Origin: Phlebopus portentosus
Taxonomy: Eukaryota; Basidiomycota; Agaricomycetes; Boletales; Boletinellaceae
Length of the DNA stretch: 64,000 nt
Direction: 5' to 3'
Assembly (NCBI GenBank): GCA_037892935.1
Contig: JAYXKI010000002.1
Span: forward strand, 1,488,001 to 1,552,000
How positions within the stretch are numbered: position 1 is the first letter of the stretch; each line of letters starts with the position of its first letter. The notes under the pieces were generated by a model. That model saw only the letters and a program-made list of their open reading frames with translations. It did not search any database and was not told where the DNA came from. Shown one piece after another: positions 1 through 14,105 of this stretch. Made by a program: the position numbers and the translations under genes.

Positions 1-188
1 CAGGATCGACAACTGTCAGTCTGACACACGTATCTGCCGGCCCTAAATAAAGAACTTGTACCGTGCTACTCATTCGCGACTTGTTTTCAACTCGAACTTA
101 TTCTGTGTGTTTCAACTAGCAACTCTGAGTTCTTCCTGACTCGCTTCTGTCGCGTACGGCCAACTATTCTCCTGCAGTTGAACTCGTC

Positions 189-3100
189 ATGTCATCAGCC
201 CAGAACGTCCAAACAGTTCTACAGGCGTTAAGGAAAGTAGCTGTGAAGGGGAAAAAGAAGAAATCACTGCTGAACGACATCGACAATGTGGCATCCTCTG
301 TCGTTCTTCTCGTAAGTAGTCGACACTCATCCCTATCCTTCCATTCTCACTATCATGGGCTACTCAGAACTCCTCATCACCTTCCGGTCTTGTATTCGAT
401 AAGCTAGCTTCCGTCTTTCGCTTGCCTCTCGTGTCCTTGTACTCTGCGTACACAGTTCACACTCTCAATTCTGCCTCTTTCATTCTAAATCTTGTGCTGA
501 ACAATATCCGGTCCTGCTTCATGGATGGACGGAATCCAGATATTGAACGCCAGTCGGGCTGGGAACGGGTAGCGAACTCCCTGCTATCTGGTGTAATAGT
601 ACGTGGGAGTTTTCCGTTGTGCAATGCCCGTGCATCTTTCAACTTCATATGAACGCAGGATTTTCTCGAGGATAGCAATAACGGTGGTGTACAAGTTGCT
701 TTTTGGCTCGGCTGTCGGACTCACTTTTATTTTGGACGGTAGATAAAATCAAGACGAGTATTGCCAAGGCGCTCTATGATCCACTCTGTAGTTTCTTCTT
801 CTCAAAAGATGAATCAAGTAAATTCAACATCGGTACAACTCTGCGCTGCACTGTGGGTGATTCTCGTTCAGTTGCGTGCTCTTCTAACCTACGTTCGTCA
901 CTTTCTTCGCAAATGACGGCGCATATATCCAACTCGTAAGGCGTATATGCTATTATCCGACTCTGCAACGCTTCATCATGATAATCAGAACAAACTTCGT
1001 GACCAGAAATTGCTCGGAGCGTGAGTATCGCTCATTCGTACGTTCACAGAAGCTTATGCGTTTCATGCAAAAACAGTCGCTCGCTCGGATTGACTATCTC
1101 CAAAACTAGAGGTATGGGAATCTCCAAGTGCAAGCGTCCTTTCTCACGTTTATTATAGACTTTGCTGTTCTTGAGACACTTCTAAACTTATTCGCTATTC
1201 TGCTCCCTTCGTCATCTGCCCCACCCAAGCGCAGTTCCTACGTTCAGGACGTATTCTTCGACCGTGGAAAAGATGTTCTCGATCTGCTTGACGGACAATC
1301 TGCCAGAGAGTGGGATGAAACGGCGACGAAGGTCCTTGATATCCTGGCGTCTTCGGACATTACCTTGTACGTGATTGACGGGTACTTTCATATGTGATGC
1401 TAATTGGCCGTTAGTCCGCAGCCCTTCGACGTAGATGAAGTTGTCGTGGGCGAGACTAAGTACCCTCAACCAGAAGTCTCCGACAGGTTTTATGTCGATA
1501 GGATGTCTTTCTTTGTCAATGTCCGGCGGGAGGCACGTGTGAGCTCCAACTGTATACCGCACTTGCTGACATTTTGTAGGATGGGTTATACGAAGACTTG
1601 CAGATTAAATACACTAACATTGATGACATCAAATTCACATCTGCTGGAGGTCTGTCGTATTCAATCCCTCTCAGGTCGTTCTAATCTGCTCGATTCATTG
1701 TGCATGCTAGATAAGTCAACTCTCGTCACTGTAAAGCTGAAAACCCCTCCAAAACTTGGTGACCAAGATATCGCGGCGCGAGATGGGACGTTTGATCTTC
1801 TCATTGAAATCCTAAATAGTGACATGACAAGGTTCAAGGAGGCACTGAAACACAGAAATCTCGTATGAATATTCGGGCATCGTGACTTTCCGGGCGCTGA
1901 TTTGCTTTGCATAGAACGGAATACTTGCTGTATCAAACAAGCCGCGCATATCGGTATCTGCGGACCTAGAGTTGGACGCAGATGGCCCACAATGGGACAA
2001 TTATGATAAATCGTCACTAGAGAAGGTTAGTCATTCCACAGGTCAGGGGATACTGTACTTAACCACCACTTCTCCTTGAAAGGTCAAAGACGTAGAGACA
2101 TGTAAGTGATCAGGCCCAATAGCTTCCTTTTCTGACACTGTTGCATGAAGTCTACGGATCAGATCCTCTTCAAACTCCAAGTGGTAAGCAGCATACTATT
2201 GAGTCCAGCGACATGTTCGATAACCTACCTTCTAAAGGTAAGAACAGCCGTACAAAGATGTTGACGATATTCTAATATTATTGGATAGTCACCAAGGGCA
2301 GCGTCGCTTCAAAAGCCAAGACTAAACCTTCTGAAGATTCGATGCAACAGGCTTCTACACCTAAGCTCAAGGCATCTATATTTGGAGAATCCGATGAAGA
2401 ATTATCTGAGATCAGTGGTTCCGCACAAGTATCTAGGAAGGCAAAGCCAGGACAGTCGAGGAAGAATAAGCCTATCACCGCTTTAGAAGTAAGGATATAC
2501 GTTAAGTTCTAGTTATGCGATTCCTTGCTAATGATAATTCGCCAAGGTCATCGTTCTTTCAGAGAACGAATCTGAAGCGGAACCCAAGCGGACCTCTCGT
2601 GGTGGCAAGGGTAACAAGAAACGTCCCCAGACACGCGCTGGTACGCACGACAATGCGGCTGCAAACACGAACACCATTTACACACAGCCACTTACAGAGG
2701 ATACGCCCTTAGAGGGGTCTCTTTCGAAAGCATTACCTACTAAAAACAAACCAGGACCAGCGACGAAAGAAAAGGATGCAGATACGAAGGTTACTGCTAA
2801 TAACCATGCTTCAATTGGGCGTGCTCGACGTGCTGCTGCTAGTGAAGCATCTAAAAGGCTCGCTGACGCGTTCCATAGTAGTGAAGATATCGGCGTCCCT
2901 GAAGAATATGCAGAACCTTGCCAGATCATCAATGTCTACAAGTCGAGGGACACCAAATCAACGTCATCGGAACCGGGAAGCCGTGGGAAGCGGTCGGCTT
3001 CACCTTTCACCACCGTCGCTCCTCGTTCCTCCTCGCCGACCTCAAGAGTCTCCAAGATGAGGGCGAAAAATGCTGCAGCCAAAAACAAGTCTGTCAAGTC

Positions 3101-5052
3101 TGGGCAGAAACGAACATCCGACAAAGCTCTGGCTGACGACGAAGAAGCATCCTCGCGAAAGAAGCCTCGGGTCGATGTAAAGGATGTTGACGATGAAAAG
3201 CAGCCAGAGAATACCCAATCTGCGCAGAAAAGCATGAACCGAGGACAAAAAGCGATCGCTCAAGGTTCCCAGAGGGTTACGTTCGGAAAGAGACGAGGTT
3301 CTGCGGAGGACCTAAACGAGACTGCTTTGCGAGGAAGACAATCGCCTGTTCACCCGGTTCGAGCGATATCTCCGAGCAAGCCTCGGCCTAAGGAGAACGT
3401 CGATACGTCTAAGGGTGAATCTCGAGTGAGTATCCTGTTTTTACCACACCGGCCTAGGAAGACTTACTCGCCCCTTCTGAGAAGGTTACAACTTGTGTTG
3501 ACAATGAGGATAGAGGAACAACGCAGATCCAACCACGCCTGCCCCTTCAGACGCTAGCTCAAACTTCCAACAGGATATTAAAGAAGGTGAACTCATTTAA
3601 CTCATCATCGAATCCTGCGCCTGATACATCTAGCCTGAATCCACTGATCATACGTTATCTGTTAATTTCCCTGTCGACAAGAAGCTCGACGCTAAACAGT
3701 CTACTGAACATACTTCGAAGCGAAACAACGGAATCCCCGCATTGCCTTCTCTGGAAGATGTACTCTTGAAGGGCGTTCCTGTTAAAGAAAGTATTACCGC
3801 TCAGAAAACTAATGAGGTAGACGATGAGGACAGCAATGACTCAGAGACTAACATCGACTTCGACCGTGTCGGACATTTACCTGCCGCTCATATCGCAGAT
3901 TTGGACGAATTCGACATTGATGAAGACGAACAAAGTCACGTCAATAACCTTGAAGCAAACTATTTGGCGGAACCGCACACTCCTTTATCGAGGAAGTCTG
4001 TAGACGAAACACCTGTTCATAGAGCGCGGCCAGAGAAACCGCCCAAGAATGCGCTGGATCTAGATACCGAGTTCATCAATCTTACTGACGAGAACATTAG
4101 AGAAGTACTGAAGAGTCTTCGCGCGAGAAGATCGAGGAAACAACACGAGCTCGGAAATACTGTACGTGCGCAAGCGTCAACAAAGGGGGCTTCCCTTGTA
4201 GTCGGAGAACAAGAACCCTCATCGGATGGTATCGAGGTACCCACGCTACGAGAAATACCGTCACGCCACAAAGTCAAATTCGAGGAGAAGCCTCGCTATA
4301 AATCAGCCCCTGTAGAAAGCTTACCCGTACAGGAGACTGAAAAAAACTTTTCATGGGCACTAGTACGTTAGTCCACGATTTCAACCCAGGGCATCGATAG
4401 ATCTGACTTGCTAGAAGAGCGAAAACATCGTCATCCAGAGTCCGAATCTGGATCTCGAGTTGGTTCGACTCGTGGGGGCAAGAAAGGACAGGAAGAGAAG
4501 CGCAAGAAGGATCCGGGAATGCAGGAGATAATCAAAGTAGAGGGTTTTTCTTCCTTCGTTATTCCTCTGCTCACCGTTATCTGCATCAGGTTCTCGACGC
4601 AATACAAAATGTTCAGTTCCAGTGGGAAACTGTCCTCTTTTTGTCAACTATTAATCGTCTTTTTGATAGGTTATCATCTCCAACATCGAAAGTAAATCAC
4701 GCGTTGTACGAAGTGATATCCGCGTAGCAAGAGACCGTCTTATTCATGAAGCGGTTGCGGACTTGCACGAGATGAGGGAGGAAAGGTGAGGGCGTCATAC
4801 CTTCCATAACACATCTTCTGAAGGCTTTACAGCGTCAGCCATTACAACAACCTTCTTGCTCTCGAGAATGAGTACGCCAACATCAATCGCAAGCTTAACA
4901 CGGGATTTGAAAGTCTGGAAAACGTCAACACTGAAATCTGCAAATTCGTCCGCCAAAATCTCAGCGCCCATGATCGTGGTTCTTTACCGAAGAAAATGGC
5001 TCGGTCTCTCTTTGCTTCTGCGTTGCCTGGGTCCTTCCAGAAATTCATCTGA
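189..5052 (+). CDS. Candidate meiotic chromosome-axis protein (SYCP2/Red1-like), multi-exon
   Basis: Start is the ATG at 189 (MSSAQNVQTV); the last exon ends in GSFQKFI and TGA at 5050-5052. The N-terminal exons (to about 1390) read as a short helical region. They are followed by a block around 1420-1870 (FYVDRMSFFVNVRRE, then YTNIDDIKFTSAGG, then STLVTVKLKTPP) that resembles the PH-like domain of SYCP2. A long, charged, Ser/Lys-rich and probably disordered middle follows (about 2100-4370). The C-terminus is strongly helical and coiled-coil-like (HYNNLLALENEYANINRK, about 4830-4890). The order helical domain, PH-like domain, disordered linker, C-terminal coiled coil is that of meiotic axis cores (SYCP2, Red1). 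Those proteins build the chromosome axis and recruit HORMA proteins. The assignment rests on architecture and remembered short similarities, so it is an inference. One intron uses a GC donor at 1533. The junction near 1650-1685 is unresolved: it needs a 25-nt intron or contains a one-base error. Alternative: another nuclear coiled-coil protein. Confidence 0.5.
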
Positions 5053-5311
5053 TGCCTGGACTGCCTCTCTTATCAATACTTTACTCACGGTGCTTCTTGG
5101 CCTTGTGCTTCTAATCGAATGAATGATCAGTGTGATGACTCCTCTGGCTCTTTGTGATCGTGACTACCACTGTACTTGTGCACTGTAACATATGTCGAGT
5201 TAAGATATGTAATTTGACTTGAAGTTGCAATGTACCGTGCAATCGAAGCGAAGTAACGTGCTGAGTTGATTGTAAAGTCACGGTGTTTAGGCGTCGGTGA
5301 ATTAGAGCCGC

Positions 5312-8300
5312 ATGTCATTTTTGTCCAGCATCGCGAGGTGTCGCGTGCTGTTGGGTCAAGGCTCATGTGCTCGAGCTCAAAATTCATTTGTCTGGCTTCG
5401 GCCTCGCAGCATCTCAACGTGTATCAGACCATCACCGTCTGTCCCGAAAGGATACGCCTCAGGTTACGCGTTCAATAGACGCGTCACTTCTCTATCCCCT
5501 TATAACACCCGCCACAAGCTCTTTCCAAAGTCACATTCATCTCTCCAGCAAATCTTTCGACGAGCCTACTGTGCATTGCAGTCAATGTCTGTCCCTCCTG
5601 CCGGTTCTGCTACAGCCCAACCTAACGTGCCAGAGGATGAGCATCGTTTGCCGTTGGATGTAAAGCCTTTGCATTACGACCTCACCATCCTCACGGACCT
5701 GGAGAAGCTTACGTTTGAAGGATCAGTGGCGATCGAGTGAGTATTATAGTGGTTCTTATATAGAGCAATCGAGCACGTCCCTGATCAACTCACTCAGTCT
5801 TGAGATCTTGAAAGACACCTCGTCCATTGTTTTCCATTCCTCCACGCTGAACATCAAAGATGTATCTATCACAACCGATTCGCTTAAGAAACCTCAAGCT
5901 CCTACTTCTCAATCCTTCGATACTGCCTCGGAACGCGCCTACTTAAAGTTTCCTACAGTATTCTCGGCTGGTTCGAAAGCGCAACTGAAGGTCAACTTTG
6001 ACGCTCAGCTGACCGGGAGTATGATGGGCTACTATTATTCGACTTGGGAGAAGGACGGCAAGAAGCAATACTATACACTCACTCAGTTTGAGGTACGCTT
6101 GTCTTTCCTGCTGGACTTATTTCAACGCTTCATGATCTGACTGAATGAATCTAGCCGACGGCTGCACGGAGGGCATTCCCTTGCTGGGATGAGCCATTGC
6201 TTAAAGCAACTTACGGCATCACGCTCATCTCGCGTGAAGGAACAGTCAACCTGAGTAACATGCCTGCAATTTTCGAAGAGCCATATACATCATGTAGGTT
6301 CAACGATCCGGTTTCTCTTGGTGACGAAGCGCTCACCAGTTCATAGCTTCTCTACCTTCTGGAGGGAAATGGAAGATGACTAAGTTTGATCGTACGCCAC
6401 CGGTAAGTTTGATAGGCTTTGCAGAGTAAGTTTCCACTTTAAGAGGCTCTCGATAGATGTCCAGCTATCTTGTAGCGTTTGCAAACGGAGAATTCGAACA
6501 TATCGAGAGCCATTATGTCAGCCCTCTAAGCGGAAAGACAAGGCCCTTGCGTGTCTACGGTAATTTAACGGTCCTACCGAAGCATACATCATCCTGACTC
6601 TAATCCTACTGTAGCAACGGCGGACTACATCCATCAAACAGAGTTTGCGCTCGAAATCAAGAGGAAAGTTCTTCCGCTGTACGAGCAGATGTTTGATGTC
6701 GAGTATCCCTTACCGAAGCTGGATACGCTCATCGTAAGTTTGCTTATGGGGATTTATAAGCATATTTATCTGAACTTCAATGGTCCAGGCTAGTGACTTC
6801 GACGCTGGAGCCATGGAGAACTGGGTCTGTCACCCTGACGGCTATGTCTCAAATAAAGCTAACATATTTATCAGGGACTTATCACAGGGCGGACTACTGC
6901 TTTCTGTCTGGACACGAAGAAATCCGGCGTAAATGCTCAGAAGAACGTTGCCACTACTCAGAGTCATGAGGTGACGTTGTTCCTAAGGCTATCGAAGCTG
7001 CTATCTCTGACATGCTTATCACCAGGTTGCGCACATGTGGTTTGGAGGTGAGGCGGTCTTGTTTGCGCTCTCTGCTCCGCGATAGTTAACTGAGGGCATT
7101 CACTTCCAGACATTACGGTGAGTGATAAACTGTCTATGATGGCCGTTATACTAAAGAAGACCAAAGACGATGGCGTGGTGGGATAATCTGTGAGTTTCCC
7201 AAATGCTCCGTTAGAGTGCGTCGCTGACTGAATCGGAATGAATAAGGTATCTGAACGAAGGTGACCAACATATCATTGGCTTTCTGAAACCTCCACTGAC
7301 AACTGTGTTTATAGGGTTTGCAACTTTAGTAGGTCTTGACGTAAACCATTAAATATTTTCTCACATCCTAATGAGAAATGCTTAAGATGGGCGAAGTCAT
7401 CATAATGGGTATGTATCTTTCAGCCTTTACGTGCCGTCTCGTGCTAATCGAAAACTTCCGCAGATAAGTCAGGATATATGTTATTGTCCTTGCCAAGACG
7501 TACTAACTCTCAATAGAGTATTCCCGGAATGGAAAGTTTACAGCGAGTTCATCAATCATCACCTTGCGAGAGCGCTTGATTTGGATGCCAAACTCTCCTC
7601 ACATCCCATCGAGGTTGACTGTCCTGACGCCAATCAGATCAATCAGGTAATTGCACCGGTAACTCTGTCATGTATCAGAATTTCATGCGGTATCTCTTAG
7701 ATCTTTGACGCTTTATCGTACTCAAAGGCGGGATCCGGTGAGCTTGAATGATGTTTAAACGGAAAGCTGTATTCATGGATGCAAAAGTTCTCAGAATGCT
7801 TTCCGCCTTCGTAAACGAAGAGACATTCCTGAAAGGCGTTTCAATTTATTTGAAGAAACATCTTTTTGCGAATAGCGTCAGCAAAGATCTGTGGGAGGGC
7901 ATTGGTGAAGCTGCAGGTATTCCCGCGCCCTTGAATTCGTCAAGAATTTTAAAGCTCATCAGCTTTGTTCAGGCAAGGATATTGTTGGAATGATGGACAA
8001 CTGGGTCTCCAAAATGGGTTTCCCTTTGTTGACAGTGACGGAAAAGGGTGGATCTATCCATGTTCGCCAGGATCGCTTCTTGGAAACGGGCCCTGCAGCG
8101 GATAAAGATAATCAGACTATTTGGTTTGCAGTCCTTGTCAAGCTGATGACCTCTTGAACTTAACATCTGCATAGGCAAATCCCTCTGAATATTGCCTCGA
8201 CTGGTGCCGATGGAAAGCTAAAAGTCGATCGTATTCTCTTGACGGAGAAAGAAGTCACTATTCCACTAGACACGACCAATCCATTCAAGCTTAACTATGA

Positions 8301-9918
8301 TACTACCGGCGTATGTAAGTGACCATTTCTTTTCCTCTCTAAGTGATACTTAAGGCGAACTCTAGACCGCGTTCTCTATACCCCGGAGAGGCTAGACAAG
8401 ATTGGTGCAGAGGCTGCCAAGAAAGACTCCGTCTTCAACATGAACGATCGTCTCGGTCTAATCAACGACGTCTTCGCTCTATCCAATGCTGGCTTCGGAA
8501 ACGTTAGTGCTGCGCTAAATCTGATTCAAAACTTGCGCCAGGAGGAAGAGTGTGAGTTACTCCTGCCTTCATGGATTTACAAAAGTCTCGTGCCGACGTC
8601 GTATCTTGCAGTCCTAGTATGGCAAGGGATCCGCGACAATATTGGCGATCTGACAAGCATCTTCTGGGAGAATACTACGGCTTGGGAGCTGCTTAAGAAG
8701 TTCCGCTCGGTACGTCACATTCCCTCCTTTAAAAAATATGTCAACTTAAATGAATATTAGTCGCTTTACACTCCTCTGGTTGACCAACTAGGATACGACC
8801 TTCCAGATTCAGATTCAGCTGACAAGAAGCAGCTGAGAACGCTAGCTATTGCTGGCGCAGCTGCCAGTGACGAGCCGAAGTAATTCATCTATTTTGTCCT
8901 CCTTGATTTTCTTTGGCTGATCTTTCTTATAGGGTCATCGAAGAATTGACCAAACGTTTCGCTGACTACCTGAAGACTGGCAATGACTCGGCCATTGCAT
9001 CAGACATCGAAAGGGCCACTTATACAACCGTTAGTTCTTTCCTATAAAGACAGCCAGGCCGGACCTTAACATTTAGCTAGGTCGTTAAACACGGCGGGCG
9101 AGCCGAATACGATGCAGTGAAGGCTATCTTTGAGAAGCCCAAAACTCCTACAATGCGAGTAGGTACAATTTTTGGTGCCTTGTATTTGCTTCGCTGAGAC
9201 TCAAATCATCTCCATCAGACTGCTGCAATGTGAGTATCTGAAGCTCGCACGTTAGTGATTTACGAACGTGAATTATCTAGCGCCGGATTATGTTCTCCGA
9301 AGGATCAAACGTTAATCGACGAGACGCTCAAGTTCATGATGACTGAAGCGAAGGACCAGGATGTCTACATGTTCATTGCTAACCTCGCTAGTAATGTCGT
9401 CTCAAGACGCAAGATGGCCACGTTCCTGAAAGAGAACTATAATGAGGCGCGTTTCCGTATGTTAGGCCGAATCTTTATACTAACACATCTTTCAGCTCTA
9501 TAACCGATTCTCCGGGAACACGCAACTTCCATATCTTATCTCTGTATGTAACCGTCCGCCTTCGACGTCGTCGTTTTTTTTTCTAACAAAGCTCGTTTAG
9601 TATGCTTTCAAGTACCTCTCCACGGAGGCTGATGCGAAAGATATTGAGGAGTTCTTCGAGGTAATTTTTTTCTGTCTCTCCAATTCCCATTGGTAGCCAT
9701 CATTTCTCAATCGATGTAATATCAATCAGGGTAAGGACGTCTCGAAATTCAATCTGGCACTAAACCAGACTTTGGATACCATCCGTGCGCATGCCGCTCT
9801 GATTGAGGTACGTCTGAACGCGGTCGTTCCTAGAATGGCATCTGACGAGGTTTTGTAGCGCTCGACCGACGATGTCGTACAGTGGTTGCAGACGTGGAGC
9901 AAGGCGGCAAAGCTTTGA
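5312..9918 (+). CDS. M1-family zinc aminopeptidase (puromycin-sensitive/Ape2 type)
   Basis: Removes N-terminal residues from peptides. The exons spell the family signatures: the substrate-binding GAMEN motif (exon near 6789-6826), the zinc motif HEVAH, and the third zinc ligand in LYLNEGF 18 residues later. The HEVAH codons are split by an intron at 6971-7025. The usual HELAHQWFGN reads HEVAHMWFGD, but the metal ligands are intact. The ERAP1-like C-terminal helical domain follows to the stop at 9916-9918. The first ATG (5312) gives an Arg/Ser-rich, acid-poor leader of about 90 residues that looks like a mitochondrial presequence. A second in-frame ATG at 5585 (MSVPPAG) gives a normal cytosolic start. 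The protein ends in SKAAKL, so AKL is a possible peroxisomal PTS1 signal. Two tiny exons, 8 nt at 7110-7117 and 11 nt at 9219-9229, are needed to keep the frame. The family call is firm; the localisation is inferred. Confidence 0.93.
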
Positions 9919-10785
9919 TGTCAGCGTATCATATACTATGATCTCACATCAATCATATCTACGGCAATGTTAGAATAACAGGAACCATCTGTGCACCCCG
10001 TTCTCCGTCCAAGTTCAATCATACAACCTTTGTGGCTCATTCGCATGAGTGCTTGATAATTCAAAAAACTGGGCGGATAAACAATTTGCGATGAAGCCGT
10101 GAACACCTGACCCACTTGAAGCTATAGGGACTTCGTAGTCTTTTCTTTAGAGTCTTTACGACAGAAGAACACGGTGCTGCGTCGTTAAGAAAATTCTAGT
10201 TAACATCAGACTACTCAATACACATTTCCATTTGAACTACGGCGTACAGTGACTCATTTTATACTGTATAGCCCTTCGGAGCACGGAGATCGGCCAGGAG
10301 CTCTCATAGCCTTACGGAGGCAGTGAGAACATTGCAATACTAGTAGTAAAGGGAAGCGTATGGCCATAGATATCAAAAAGAGGGAAGATCTGAAAAGGAG
10401 GAAACTTCAAGTTCCGAAAGCAGAAGTCTCCCAGTTTCTGAGGTCTTTCTAATTCAGGTTCTTCTTTAGATGGACTTCCGAAAACGAGCGCATTTTTGCG
10501 GCGACTTCAGAGAGAATGAGGGTCATGAATAATTTGCTTGCAGTGCATTGGAGACAGCATTTTCATTTCACACGGTGATCGGGATCGGCTTGCCATAGTT
10601 ACTGTACTCAGTACATTGCCGTGTTATTATGTAAGTCGGATTCAAAAGGGCCGCCCATAAATCAGCACTCGCGGCCACTTCACTTCGCGAGTCTCTGCGC
10701 TTTGCTTTCCTCTTTCTCTGTCTACAACCTCCACGTCGCAGTCGTCTACTCAGCCCCACTCATCCCCGCACTGTTTTGTGGCCGC
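9919..10785. other. Intergenic region, no gene seen
   Basis: This 0.87 kb holds the 3' flank of the aminopeptidase gene and the upstream region of the HECT ligase gene. I checked it for a C2 domain that might extend the ligase N-terminus and saw none. No repeat or RNA gene stands out. Confidence 0.6.
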
Positions 10786-13078
<2,293 letters not shown>

Positions 13079-14105
13079 TTCTATTAGATTCGCCCTCGAC
13101 TTCTACCTAGGCGATGATTTTCCTCTCTCTTCCTCTCTTTCTCCCTTTGTCACCCTCATCGGTTTCTTTCTTGACGCCCGTTCTGTACATGCATGATCTT
13201 TGATCCTTGATTCCCTTCTATCAAACATCCACTACAGTTCCTCACACGAGATACTAAATCATCCTGTGTGCATCTGTCAAATTGCATTATTGTCGTTCGT
13301 TATATGTCTTCCCTCCACACTTCTTCCCTCCAAGCTTCTTCCACACCCTTTCTATCTTATATCATCTCATCCATACTCATCGCGTATCCTATTTCATCGT
13401 CTTTGTCTTTCGTTTGGCTTTGTTGTCGTGTACGACCCCACTTTCACTTTCCTTCCTTCCTTCACCCTCGCTCTCGTTGCTATTGTATGCTCGTCGAGAT
13501 GACTTCCGGGATTCTTTTGATTCATGGCTGTTTTGTTTTTTCTTACGATGTTATTTTTTCCTCGGATGTACACTAAATGAAATTTCTTTTGCAGTCTCAT
13601 TCATTAAGGATCTGTTATAGTGATTTGTTCCGGATTGGCTTCGCCTATGCCATGAGAGACGACAAAACAAAGGATAAGGATCACGACGACGACGACGACG
13701 ACGACAAAGACAGACTGCTGAACCGATTAGACGGGTAAAAGAGCCCAAACAAGAAAATGATTAAGTCGAGTTTACATATTCGTGAGTATCGTAGGAGATG
13801 CTACTACGCTCGTAAATCATAGGCAAGACGATCGGTGACATGGCTTTCGGCTTGAGTAAGTGCACAAGGATACACAGCTGGCACAGATTGAAGAGAAGAA
13901 AAAAGGAAGTAGGAGAAGGCGTAGGAAAGGGATTCAAAGAGAAAGAAGATACAGACATATTATTGACTGAACGGACACAAGAAGAGAGAAAAGAAAGAGA
14001 AAGAATATGAACTATGAACTAGAAAAAGAAAAAAAAAAAAGGCCGGTATCGCAGACAGACGAATGGAAGAATGGATTCAGATTTGGATGAATTGTCAGAG
14101 ATGCT
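13079..14105. other. Convergent intergenic region, low complexity
   Basis: Lies between two converging 3' ends. The left part (13100-13480) is strongly pyrimidine-rich on the plus strand, which produces long but meaningless open frames. The right part (13860-14040) is A/G-rich and ends in an A run at about 14029-14040. I see no gene; these tracts probably hold 3' UTRs and polyadenylation signals. Confidence 0.6.
13683..13705. repeat. (ACG)n trinucleotide microsatellite
   Basis: About 7.7 perfect ACG units in the intergenic region between two converging genes. It is non-coding as far as I can see. Confidence 0.9.

Noticed and set aside
4455..4480. GGTTCGACTCG, similar to a tRNA B box
   Set aside because: It lies in coding sequence, with no A box or acceptor-stem pairing nearby.
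13200..13620. Overlapping long plus-strand frames after the HECT ligase gene
   Set aside because: They come from a pyrimidine-rich tract; the translations are Ser/Leu/Phe-rich noise in several frames at once.
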